Positions 54,901 through 64,000 of a stretch of DNA of 64,000 bases are shown here, piece after piece. The notes beneath the pieces were generated by a model that worked only from the letters and a program-made list of their open reading frames with translations, was not told where the DNA came from and did not search any database. The stretch covers positions 11,103,325 to 11,167,324 of the forward strand of contig NC_019879.2 of NCBI RefSeq assembly GCF_002234675.1. Direction: 5' to 3'. Origin of the DNA: Oryzias latipes. Taxonomy: Eukaryota > Chordata > Actinopteri > Beloniformes > Adrianichthyidae. Every line of letters begins with the position of its first letter. The stretch's first letter is position 1. Made by a program: the position numbers and the translations under genes.

Positions 54901-57900
54901 TCTGTCATATTTTTACCTGTTACCTTTACCTGTCTTCTGTCAAACAGAAGAGGCACACAAAACCTTCTCTCTGAGTTTGCTTCTTGCTAAAGCCTTAAGG
55001 CCCGTACACACCGGGACGAATATTCGCCAGGCGTTTTTCGCCAGCGTTTTTCGCCACGTTTTTTGTGTTCACACCCAGGCGATTTTCGCTGACGATGAGC
55101 CGAGCGAACATGCAATTTCATTCCCTGACATTAGATGGCGCTTAATGTAAACAGAAATACTCCTGTACACAAGGTGGCGCTGCGCAACTTTAGGCTTCTT
55201 AAAGTCGCTTTTCACTCAGAAGAAGAGAGCAAGTATTTACGCGCTTGTCAGAATCATACAAAGAAAACATGAATATTTCAAGCACCAGTAGCTCCAACTG
55301 GTGCTTGGTTCGGGGATATTTTAGAATGTCCGTCATTATTTCTTCGCGGCAGTGTAGACGCTACTCGGCGTCTATCTTCTTCGCTGGTATGTGTGCTCAG
55401 CAAGGCAGTTTGTGTTTGAGCGCCCCCAAGTGGTGTTTTACTGTAACTTCAGAAGCTCCAGACACGTGTGCAAAAGCGCCATTCTCATTGGTCGAATAGA
55501 TTTCGACGCGACGCGTCGAAAAAAAAAAACGAACCCGAGGCGTTTTTTTTTTTTTGACGGTTTGGCGCTTGGCGTTTTTTCGCCTCGGTGTGCACACTCA
55601 CATTGGTGCCCTTTGTTTAGTCACGAGGCGTTAAACGTCGGCGAAAATCGCCGGCGAAATTCGTCCCGGTGTGAACAGGCCTTTAGTCACAAATTCCCTT
55701 ACGGGTGTATACAGACTTTCTGCAGGTGAAAAGTCTGTACAGGGCCCACAGGTGGTCCGCACGAAATATCAAAGTTTTAGACCACTCTGTGAACCTGTAG
55801 AGCAAAAATATGTGTGCAAACTTTTTCTACTGGCATTAGGCCTGCACAATATACCGCAAATTTATCGTTATCGCGACATCAAGCTGTGCAATATGCATAC
55901 CGCAAAAGACGGCGAAAATCGCAATAAATGGTTACCTTAAATGTGCTAAAACAATCTCATGGCAGCTTGAAATATTGAACAAATGAAATAAATCTCTTTA
56001 TGCATTTAACCAATCGGAAGGACTCGTTTACGTTGTTGATGTTTGATGTTTGGCTCCTACGTCGACAAGGGTCATTTGGAGTATAATTTTTAAACTGTTG
56101 CAGTCAACACGGAAATTATGTTTTTGGTTGTTTTGCTATTTGTTTATATACCGCGAATTATATCGTTATCGCAATATTAATCACCAATATCGCATATCGC
56201 GAGTTTTCCTCATATCGTGCAGCCCTAACTGGCATGCTGCGAGCATCGGGTCATAGTGAACATTTAAACAATGTGTAACCCTTGTGCAATCCAAGGCATT
56301 TTAACATTGGGAGTGGGGTCATCTGAATGTGATCTTCATTGGTATCAATGCATTACATAAAATCCTATTTCACCTTTATCCACCTTTGTCATGGTAGGGA
56401 TAACACATCAAGGTCATTTTGACCCCACAAGATAGCACAAGGGGTAAAGGTGAAGTAGATGAGACACATGCACGTTGTACAGATGTTCTTGTTTTCTAAC
56501 CCTGCGCATGGCGCCTGTTAGTGCTGTTTGCATGATAAGTATGCACTGTTAGAAATGAGGAAGTTAGACAAGGGCTGTGTAGTTTGTGTGGACATCCTAC
56601 ACGCGAGTCACGGCTACTTGTGTCTTACCTTCACACCCTCTGTGTGCAACATTTGCCCACGGTCAATAAGAAGCTAGTACTCCAATTATCTTACCGACGA
56701 CTGGAGTACTGTGTAACACCATAGAACAGCATCACTCTCACGTCAGACAAGTGTGTAACTCGCATTATCTTTACAAATACTCCATGATACACTTACAACA
56801 AGCAGGACTATGGTACGTTCCTGAAGGTAGTTGTACGAGCCTCAGGAGAACTGCAGGACACACCTCTGCTCCCGTTAAGATACTGCCTCTTCTCTCTACC
56901 ACCCTCAAAAGGCCCGAACAACCCAAAAGGCCTAACTTGTCATACAGGTGTTAACTCTCAGAGACGTATTCTGGTTCAGTTTTAGCTTGGGATCTACCAG
57001 ACCTCTTCCTGGCAGTTTCTGAGAGGGTTTTGATGATCCCACAACTGACACCCACTGACACGTTGACTTCCTTTGCAATTTCTTAGTGAGAAATGAAAAT
57101 CTTACATTCTAAAAAAAAAAGTAAATTCTTTTAATGGTTTATAAATGTTTTTATGGTCTTGCTCTTTTTATTTAAATAATATTATGTTAAAGTATGAACC
57201 CTCGCGGACCCTGAGGACCTCCGGTGCTGGCCATTTAGTTGTTCCTAAGGTGAGGACCAAAACTTATGGTGAGGCTTCGTTCTGCCATTACAGTCTTCGC
57301 CTGTGGAACAGCCTGCTGGAGAACCTCAGGGCCGCAGAGACTGTAGAGGTTTTTAAGAAGAGGCTCAAGACCCACCTTTTAAATTACACTTTTTGTTGAT
57401 TTTAACTGCTAATCTATTCTATTAGTTTTAGTATAGGCTATTTAATGTACGGTGTTTAATTTCATTTTATGTATCTTATTTTCAATTTTATGTTTTTATA
57501 TATATCTTATGTTTTTAATTTTAGGCTCTTATCATCATTTTAGCCCCAGTGTTTGTGGGGATCTTTTCCTCCAGGGCTCGCCGGCTTGGTCGGTGGTTGT
57601 TGCCGTGGTCGTTGCCCTTGCTGGGGCAGCTGAAGTCTAACTTTGCAGCTTCATGGCTGTGAAGTGGACCCCGTTATTGTCCCAGTCTGGGTGGGGGCTG
57701 TGGCAATGCTCCCATGGCCAAGCTGGCTCCTGGTATGAAGAGATTCCTAAATACTGTTTCCTCACAGCAGAGCCAAGCCTTACTTGTTTATTTTTTTGTT
57801 TGTTTACAGTTACATAGTCGTTATTCTTTGTTCGTGGGGGCCATGGGTCATATATTTTAACGGAGGGGAGTGGGAAGGGTGGGTTGGATTTTTATTGTAA

Positions 57901-60578
57901 TATTGTGTGTTTTCTGTTTTTAATGTTACAGCGCTTCGAGCTGCGCAAGTGCATGAGAAGCGCTATTTTATAAATAAAGTTTGATTGATAATACCTGAAC
58001 ATTTTGAATTAGGTATATTTGTTAATAAATTAATAGCAATGCCAAAACATTTTATTTGCCTTTGTCACTTTAATATTATGGCAGAAATCACATATTTTTT
58101 TTTTGTTTTTAACTTTTTCTTTTTTTAGACCCTTGGCAGTTCACAGGGTGATTTTGTATTATTTAATCCTTTCCATTTTACTTAAAGATCTTGATTTGGA
58201 TAGAATAAATTTGATAATCGAAATGTTCTTCAACGTATGCCCTGTAATGTATGCCTGTTATTAATTGCACATTTCAAAGGTCATGCAGCTTTTTAAAACA
58301 AACCAGAGTTTAAAGGCTAAATTTTTTCATTCATTCATCTTCTACCGTTTTATCCCTTTCGGGGCCACGGGGCTGCCGGAGCCTATCCTGGCCACTTGTT
58401 GGCAAAGGCAGGGGACACCCTGGACAGTTCGCCAATCTGTTTTTAATTTTTAATTTTTCTTTGTTTTTTTATTAATTATTTTTATTAGGTTTTTTTTTAT
58501 TAGTTATTTTTGCATTCGTTTTACTCTAAAATACATGAACGGCTAGGGTCAGGAGCGCACTTATTTTGCATGTAAATACGTGAACGCGTACATTTGTGTG
58601 CAACAGCAAATGGCGTTCAGCCATTTAAACAGCCAACCAGTTGAGCTACAGGTGTTGTTGTGTTTCCTAATGTCATTCAAACAGCACATGTAACCATGAC
58701 AACCGACCCTAACCAATAAATGTAAAAAATATATATATATACAGCTCTGAAAACCTGCAAATAATGGTTGTTATTTTTGCACGTTTGTTTAAAAACTAAT
58801 AAAAATAGTGATCTCTAACAGACCTTTTTTTCCTGCATATTCAAAATTCACACAACAGTATTTCCTTTCTGGGATCTTGCAGTGTTATTGTGTCACAGTG
58901 GACAAGCATGCTCAGCATTGTTGCCGTTCATCTGAGGCGGATAGGCTTGACATTCGGAGTTATCGATGGGTCTGTCAACCCAAAACGCCGCATGGATCTG
59001 GTGGAGGAATTCAACACAAATCCTAAAGGGCCTCAGGTATGCCTCTTGTTTCTCAGCAATCACACAAAAAAAGATTGTGAAATTTAAAATGGGGATGAAA
59101 TAATTCTCTGTATTTATGAAGGTTTTTTTTCTGCCTCTTAAAGGTGATGCTGGTTTCTCTTTGTGCTGGAGGCGTGGGACTTAACCTTGTTGGAGGAAAT
59201 CACCTCTTTCTCATTGATATGCACTGGTGAGAGTGACACAAGCATGTAGCGGGGGGAAAGAGCAGAGACCTCCTCTAAACCTGGCTGGACATTTTCCAGT
59301 TTTATCAACCTAAGTGCATTATAACGCTAAACATGTTAAATTTGTCAAACTGTAATATCAGTCTACATTTATCTTTTGATTATTCCAACAGGAACCCTGC
59401 TCTAGAAGACCAGGCTTGTGATCGGATCTATAGAGTTGGACAAAGCAGAGATGTCACCATCCACAAGTAACACACCAGTGGACACTGTTCCATTACCCCG
59501 ACGACTACAATTTTCTGTTATAATAGGGGCTGGATTAAAAACATCTGATAATATATCTAAATATCAGAGTAGTTCTAACCCTAACCCACTCAGATGATCT
59601 TTTGATTTATTATAAAATCGTTCCCAGTGGTGTTTTGACTATGACTATGCTGTTTTTAGCCCAAATTATAAAAAAAACGGTCGATTTCTAGGACATAGTT
59701 TCTGCTTCATCAGAAATGTTTGTTCGAAGAGACTGTTGGCGTGGAGTAACCCCGCATGTTTTCCCTTCCTCGTGACAATATCTCACTATAAAGAAAAATT
59801 AATTATGATGAATTAGCCTAACATTGTATATAAAACTCCCACTCTGATTAAAATCTGATTTTTTGTGTTTTTAACTTGTGATCTTTTTTTTGATTATATA
59901 AGACATATATAAAGAAAATTAGGCTTAAAAATTGCATTTCTTTATTCAAATAGTTGTAAATCAGGGGCAGACGAAAAAATTGCAGTTTGAAAATTGCATT
60001 GCATTGATTTCGAAAACACGCTGGGCAGGCCACAAGCTCCCTGCTCCGCTCCATTCTGATACATCCACTTGCAGACAAATGCATCCATGTACGTCTTTGT
60101 TTTCCTCATTCGAGCTGGAATCTGGAAAGCTCCAATATCGCTTGTCATTTTTTTTACCAGCAAAATGCAACAGTATACCCGCAACTTGAAACCGGATTTT
60201 TAATAAACTCCTGCCGCCCTGCAGAAATTGTCTTAGAAAACAACAAAGGTTTTTTATTCGGGCTAGAAACAGCATAATCATAAATAAAAAAAGACCACCG
60301 GAAATGCCTTTTACAATAAAATAGATCAACAAATCATTGGAGTGTGTCTATAACTGGTTTAACTTTGAAAACACTGTCTCTTGATATATTATGGAAAAAA
60401 AATTGTTTTTTTTTTTTTTTTGTATGCCATCAGGTTTGTCTGTGAAAGCACAGTGGAGGAGAAGATTTCCATTCTGCAGACAAGAAAGAAGGAGCTTGCC
60501 CAGAATGTCCTCTCAGGAACAGGAAATACCTTCTCCAAACTCTCCCTGGCTGATCTCAAAATCATTTTTGGCGTCTGA
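42951..60578 (+). CDS. ttf2: Transcription termination factor 2 (SNF2-family ATPase), complete
   Basis: Exons: 42951-42978, 43187-43292, 43492-43578, 44266-44335, 44651-45427, 45537-45657, 46329-46505, 46610-46764, 47686-47767, 48198-48329, 49669-49819, 50824-50929, 51590-51774, 52316-52469, 52593-52684, 53909-53985, 54264-54406, 54485-54664, 54787-54845, 58883-59036, 59144-59226, 59392-59466, 60434-60578. Total 3339 nt, 1112 aa plus stop; human TTF2 is about 1160 aa. TTF2 is a DNA-dependent ATPase that strips RNA polymerase II and nascent RNA from DNA, notably at mitosis. Residues about 6-105 hold GRF-type Cys/His motifs (GKSFYVC, then [10 protein letters not shown]). A Ser/Lys/Glu-rich disordered stretch with DDVVFVS follows. 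The ATPase shows Walker A (DDMGLGKT, about 536-543), DEAH (682-685), [11 protein letters not shown], and in lobe 2 [21 protein letters not shown] and RIYRVGQ. All core helicase motifs are present. AATAAA signals at 60935 and 60997 fit its 3' end. Confidence 0.97.
43618..44213 (-). repeat. Inverted-repeat family A, copy 6
   Basis: Reverse orientation, in the ttf2 intron before exon 44266. The minus strand holds a 60-codon open frame (43789-43971) with [20 protein letters not shown] and then the [16 protein letters not shown] block. Confidence 0.8.
45781..46237 (+). repeat. Inverted-repeat family A, copy 7
   Basis: It starts caagtcccactctaatgat and ends catcagcgggtctt. The peptide region is partly deleted. 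It lies in the ttf2 intron after exon 45537-45657. Confidence 0.75.
46765..47685. other. ttf2 intron without recognised elements
   Basis: AT-rich, with several A runs. No transposon ends or extra exon signals were found. Confidence 0.4.
48411..49638 (-). mobile_element. PIF/Harbinger-like element, opposite orientation, CTG target duplication
   Basis: Ends GGGGGTATTCCATAAAGCAG and TTCTGGAATACCCCC are flanked by ctg at 48411-48413 and 49636-49638. The interior is the inverse complement of most of 17630-19011, for example accactccctttgcctgtct and cctgatctggagcaggttta. The SANT-coding segment has largely been lost here. It lies in the ttf2 intron between exons 48198-48329 and 49669-49819, ending only 30 bp before the latter. 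Confidence 0.85.
50039..50492 (-). repeat. Inverted-repeat family A, copy 8
   Basis: Reverse orientation, ending gatcggagtgggacttt. It keeps ccattctgatggatccattt and ctcgtctgagctggaatctgg, the reverse of the family peptide region. Confidence 0.75.
53217..53480 (-). repeat. tRNA-derived SINE (family S), copy 2
   Basis: The minus strand begins gactgcacaatggtgcagcg, then gttagcactctcgcctcat, and continues through cccacagttcaag to ctgaaagggattcagcg. It is the same family and orientation as 38943-39271. Confidence 0.75.
54995..55685. mobile_element. 685-bp MITE with long inverted repeats and TTA duplication
   Basis: The element is 54998-55682, flanked by tta (54995-54997, 55683-55685). Ends are AGGCCCGTACACACCGGGAC and its near complement GTCCCGGTGTGAACAGGCCT. 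Subterminal sequence is unusually rich in CGCC/GGCG words (ttttcgcc, ggcgaaaa) against an AT-rich background. A TTA duplication fits PIF/Harbinger or ISL2EU-type elements. No transposase. Confidence 0.85.
55829..56235. mobile_element. 391-bp hAT MITE with perfect 8-bp duplication
   Basis: The element is 55837-56227, flanked by exact actggcat at 55829-55836 and 56228-56235. Ends TAGGCCTGCACAATAT / ATATCGTGCAGCCCTA are inverse complements with two mismatches. The interior has repeated atcgttatcgc words. Confidence 0.9.
56279..56444. mobile_element. MITE with CCCTTGTGC terminal repeats (copy 2)
   Basis: Ends CCCTTGTGCAATCC and GATAGCACAAGGGG. The interior, read in reverse, matches 22413-22622 (ggtggataaaggtg, catgataaaggtgg-like words), so this is the same family in opposite orientation, about 45 bp shorter. 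Confidence 0.75.
57175..57990 (+). mobile_element. 3' end of a non-LTR retrotransposon (L2/Rex-like)
   Basis: One frame (57190-57399) reads [20 protein letters not shown], then [20 protein letters not shown] and [10 protein letters not shown], which is the C-terminal tail of many fish LINE reverse transcriptases. The 3' UTR ends at about 57990 in AATAAAGTTTGATTGAT, a tandem-like tail rather than poly(A). It is 5'-truncated and lies in the ttf2 intron between exons 54787-54845 and 58883-59036. Confidence 0.8.
58327..58440 (-). repeat. tRNA-derived SINE (family S), 3' fragment
   Basis: ccctttcggggccacggggc and acaccctggacagttcgcca are the end segment of family S. The tRNA-like head is missing. 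Confidence 0.7.
59584..60350. repeat. Two family A copies in opposite orientation
   Basis: 59584-59760 is a forward fragment (cactcagatgatcttttgat). 59834-60350 is a reverse copy starting actcccactctgatta and ending attggagtgtgtct. The reverse copy holds the peptide region (about 60040-60130, minus strand, reading [20 protein letters not shown]). It lies in the last ttf2 intron. Confidence 0.75.
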
Positions 60579-61451
60579 TTGAAAAGATATTATTGGAACC
60601 TTCAAGACACACATTTATTTATATTACTTCTCGTGTTTGGAAGTACTATAATAAGTCCTGAAACATTTGCACTAACACCAATTATCAGAAACTTTACTCT
60701 AATTTGTTATTTCAAGGCAAAAACCGGTAATTTGCAGACCTTTAGTTTATTGCAGCCATTGTTACTTTGGAAAAGCAGTTAATTTCTGTTGGTGAACATT
60801 GCTTCAAAGTATGGAATATTCTATTTTTTTGTGGTTGGAAATGAACATATTTGTCACCCTTTTTTGTTCTAGTAAAATTGCTGCTATTATTTGCCCCATG
60901 TATTGTATTTATATATATATTTCATTTCCATTTAAATAAATTCAACTACATGGTGATGTAAGCTGCAATTATTTCAAATGTAAAAATTGTCTTTTTAATA
61001 AAACAACTATAGATAGCAAGAGTTTATGGCTTGTGTTGGCTTTTTTTCTATGTTGACTTTAGGAAACCCCATAATTCTGGTTTAATATGAGAAATATTTA
61101 CAGATTACACCAAATAATGTCAGTTGTACTTTTTTTTTTTCATGCTGTGTTTTCTTAGCTTGTTTGACATCAAAAATTCCTAAACGTAACACAAAACATG
61201 TTAGCTAGCATAAAAGTAAGGAGGTAAATTGAAAAGGACAAAGCTGAGTGATCTGAGATTCAGCATTTGAACGCAGCATCAGGAGGATGGGCGGTAGCTC
61301 CTTCGCTTGGGTACCGCCCACTGAAGAGCTGCAGAGAGCAGAGCACACAGTGCCGCCAGGTGCGGTGTCTTTTTACCTCTCAACATTGCGGCCCGTTGAG
61401 TGTCGACTACGAAAAACCGTTAAAAATTGAAACTTTTAAAGCTCAGCAGCC
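60579..61451. other. ttf2 3' UTR and mphosph8 5' region
   Basis: AATAAA at 60935-60940 and 60997-61002 probably end ttf2. GC content rises from about 61265, with cttgggtaccgcccactgaa and a Kozak-like gccATGG at 61449. That leaves only about 430 bp for the mphosph8 promoter and leader. Confidence 0.6.
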
Positions 61452-64000
61452 ATGGCGGCTGAAACCAACAAAGTCGAGCCTGCAGACAGCGAACAAGATG
61501 AAGAAGAAGATGTATACGAAGTGGAAAGGATCATAGACATGCGAGTGGAAGAGGTAAAGCTAGCGGCTAAATAGCTGTCCAGCTAGCTTAAAGCTAATGG
61601 CGGAATTTTTATCCCCCCGTCCTTCTTGCTGCACAAATTCTACTACGACGCTTGCACAGTCGGATGGGTTCTCATAGTTGATCTAACTGAAGTCTTAATT
61701 ATTTCCCCGCATTTTTAGTGACCGCTTCAAGGCTTCTCCTCCCTTGCTTCTCTGCATAACTTCTTCCATAATGTCCGCTCGATTTCCCCCCTGCTGGGGA
61801 CAAGGGCGGACTCAGCACTGTATATACCCACGCAGGGATTCATAGTAGTTAGTTAATTTTATTATATAATTAAAGACATTTAAGAATAGTAGTTCCACCG
61901 CGCGCGGGACCACTGATGCGGTTAGCAACGTCAATGCTTTGATTCAAAAATAATCTGTTAGCATGTTAGCATCTCGGCTTTGTCATTAACCCACGATACG
62001 TTTTTTTTCTAACTTTTTAATATACCAAATCGTTATTCCACATGCATTTTAATGCCTCAGATGGAATGGGATAATTTGTTATTTCACAGTGAACTTTTTA
62101 TGCGCTCAGTTTAAACGGTTCTTTTGCAGGAGCATCGCCTGATAGTTGAAGCTTGTTTCTCCAAAATCACTGTTATTTCACACTAACGATGTTCAAAGAT
62201 TGAGCAGTTATACATAATTCTTTAAAGTTTCTTCAGTCTAAACGAAGCACTACTTTTAATGGAGATCTCGCTTTTTCTGAACAGTAGATGACAAAGTCAG
62301 ACATTAGGCCAGCACATTTGCTTCTTATCACTAAATGTTTGTCAAATATAGTCTTTCATCCTAAACCATCCAATATATTAAATTCTGCTTTCTTTCCACT
62401 GTGCTATGACAAAATACACAATAAGCAAACAAACTCAAAAGTAGCTGAAAGTGAATCATTTTTATGGCCATAATATTTGAGAATCTTACGCAATAGTAAT
62501 AGTTGATTTAGCTAGCTGAACATTGACTTTTGTGTCTGGATAATTCGATCTCAGGGATGTTCTAGAAGAAGTTATATAAATCGGAAGATTCCACTAGAAT
62601 GAATTAAATATGAAGCAGAAATAGAATATTTTTGCTGTATTCATGTTTCTTAACTGTTCATTGGTTGTTTCCCCTCATCATAACATTCATTCACTCTGCT
62701 TGATGAGAGTTTGGTTTATTGGTTTATTTCAAGCAATAAAAACAAAAGATTATGCAGAGATAAATCAATCCTAATTAAGATAGTAACTGTACTTATTGTT
62801 TCTTGTACAATTAGATAACATTAGATAACGAGTATTTTCATTAAGTAATTTCTTTAAAAAATGTCTTAATAATGTCTTGATCTATTGTATAGGTGTTCCC
62901 AGTGGTCTTTTAATTATAATTGTCTTTTCTTTTAACCTGAGTTGTGTACTAGAACATAGTTTTTGCAGAGCAGGAGTAGTTCATTAGAAATGCTCTCTAT
63001 GTGCACTCCTGCTTGCTTACAGTCCCTCGCATTCCCAACATAATATTAACGCTGCAACAAAAATGGTGAGCAATATTGGAGCTGTCCAGCCGTACAGTTT
63101 AGATCCATATTCCAACTCAGACAAGGAAAACAAAGGCGTACATGGATCTATTTGTCCACAAGTGGATTCATCCAAATGGAGCGGAGCAGGGAGCTGGTGG
63201 CGTGCTGATTGTGGTTTCTACGTCACAGCTACAAGCTTTTTCAAAAGCTTTTTTTTTTTCGTCTGTTCCTTATTCACAGCAATTTAAATAAAGAAAATAC
63301 TCAGAAATAACATTTTAAGTTTGATTTTCCTTATATATGTCCTCCATCAGAAAATGGTACAAGAATATGTTAAAAACGACAAAAGTACTGTTCCCATCAG
63401 AGTGGGTCTTAAAGTACTAAGAAAGATTTTTTTTTTTATGCTGCAGTTATTGGGAAAAAAACATATTGAAAGAGTAATGCGCTGCTTATTATATTACAGC
63501 AAAAGTCCCCAATACTTAGTTTTTATGAACTTTTACGAAGTTTTCAATTGTCGCAAATAGCAGGTATTAGAATGAAAGCATGATCATTTTAGATATAGCG
63601 GTGGTGTTTTTTAGAGGTTCTTTGTGGGCAGAGGGTCACCACTTGCTTTGTTTGTAGGGACGTTCTTGGTAGTCATCTCATGATTTTGTTTGTATCCAGG
63701 GCGAAGTGCTTTATAGAGTTCGTTGGAAGAATTACTGCTCTGACGACGACACCTGGGAACCTGAGGCTCACCTGGAAGATTGTCGGGAGGTCCTCCTGAC
63801 TTTCAAGAAGCATTTAACTGAAGCTAAAGCCAAGAAGGAATCAGAGGCGAAGAAGAGTGTGGTAAGTCAGGCTGACTAATTACTTCGATGGAAACAAATG
63901 CAGTTTTAACTAGAAGAGTAAGTTTTTATTACAGACTCAAGTTCCAAATGTCAACGGCATTAAAAATAATAAAAAAAATAAAAATACATACAGAAACTCC
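61452..64000 (+). CDS. mphosph8: M-phase phosphoprotein 8 chromodomain protein, 5' part (runs off window)
   Basis: Exon 1 is 61452-61553, with ATG in the context gccATGG and a GT donor. Exon 2 is 63700-63861. A probable exon 3 begins at 63935 after ttattacag and is open to the window end, encoding a Lys/Asn-rich linker. Exons 1 and 2 join in frame. Together they form a chromodomain, residues about 22-70: VYEVERIIDM, then VLYRVRWKNY, then DDDTWEPEAHLEDC. The three aromatic-cage positions that hold H3K9me3 are Tyr, Trp and Tyr; the first is Phe in the mammalian protein. MPP8 is the histone-reading subunit of the HUSH silencing complex. The acidic run before the chromodomain and the AKAKKESEAKK basic tail after it also match MPP8 rather than CBX or SUV39 proteins. 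The ankyrin repeats expected at the C-terminus lie beyond the window. Confidence 0.93.
61554..63699. other. mphosph8 intron 1
   Basis: No exon between the two halves of the chromodomain. It contains family A copy at 62874-63413; the first 300 bp are relatively GC-rich (ccgcgcgcgggac near 61900). The rest is AT-rich with nothing recognised. Confidence 0.6.
62874..63413 (+). repeat. Inverted-repeat family A, copy 10
   Basis: Forward orientation, ending cagagtgggtcttaaag. It has a 74-codon open frame (63063-63287) starting with ATG and reading NIGAVQPYSLDPYSNSDKEN, then GVHGSICPQVDSSKWSGAG. Confidence 0.8.

Noticed and set aside
57145..57399. 84-codon frame with clear protein character as an extra ttf2 exon
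   Set aside because: It is the C-terminal tail of a LINE reverse transcriptase, and the ttf2 reading frame joins 54845 to 58883 without it.

Overview
This window is vertebrate nuclear DNA, almost certainly from a teleost fish. It has GT-AG introns, no operon structure and a very high load of small DNA transposons (hAT, PIF/Harbinger, Tc1/mariner, pogo-like), SINEs and broken retroelements. The density of one roughly 500-650 bp inverted-repeat family, with about ten copies here, reminds me of medaka (Oryzias), but I could not test that.

Four genes are supported. (1) 3946-19927 (+) is the 3' part of a germline multi-Tudor gene, best read as rnf17/tdrd4. It has 16 exons whose phases all join, 658 residues and a stop; the 5' part lies outside the window. 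(2) 21255-41929 (-) is a complete cenpj (cpap) gene with 18 coding exons summing to 3834 nt (1277 aa plus stop), ending in the G-box/TCP10 domain. (3) 42951-60578 (+) is a complete ttf2 gene with 23 exons summing to 3339 nt (1112 aa plus stop), encoding GRF zinc motifs and a SNF2 ATPase. (4) 61452-64000+ (+) is the start of mphosph8, with a chromodomain split over two exons, running off the right edge.

The layout is rnf17> <cenpj ttf2> mphosph8>. rnf17 and cenpj converge tail to tail about 1.3 kb apart, as they do on human 13q12. cenpj and ttf2 diverge from a shared region of about 1 kb that probably holds a bidirectional promoter. ttf2 and mphosph8 are head to tail, under 1 kb apart. The four products belong to separate pathways: piRNA/germ granules, centriole assembly, transcript release at mitosis and H3K9me3 silencing.

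Introns and intergenic DNA are mostly transposon debris, and several insertions can be dated relative to one another from their target-site duplications. Two different hAT elements sit side by side sharing one 8-bp target sequence. A polyadenylated GC-rich retroelement is nested in a Tc1 element with a 14-bp duplication. A degenerate copia element has lost its reverse transcriptase. Two related Harbinger-like elements lie in opposite orientation in rnf17 and ttf2. I found no canonical tRNA, rRNA, CRISPR array or bacterial feature. The most unusual signals are the recurring short acidic peptide inside the dominant inverted-repeat family and the eroded methyl-arginine cage signature in all three visible Tudor modules.
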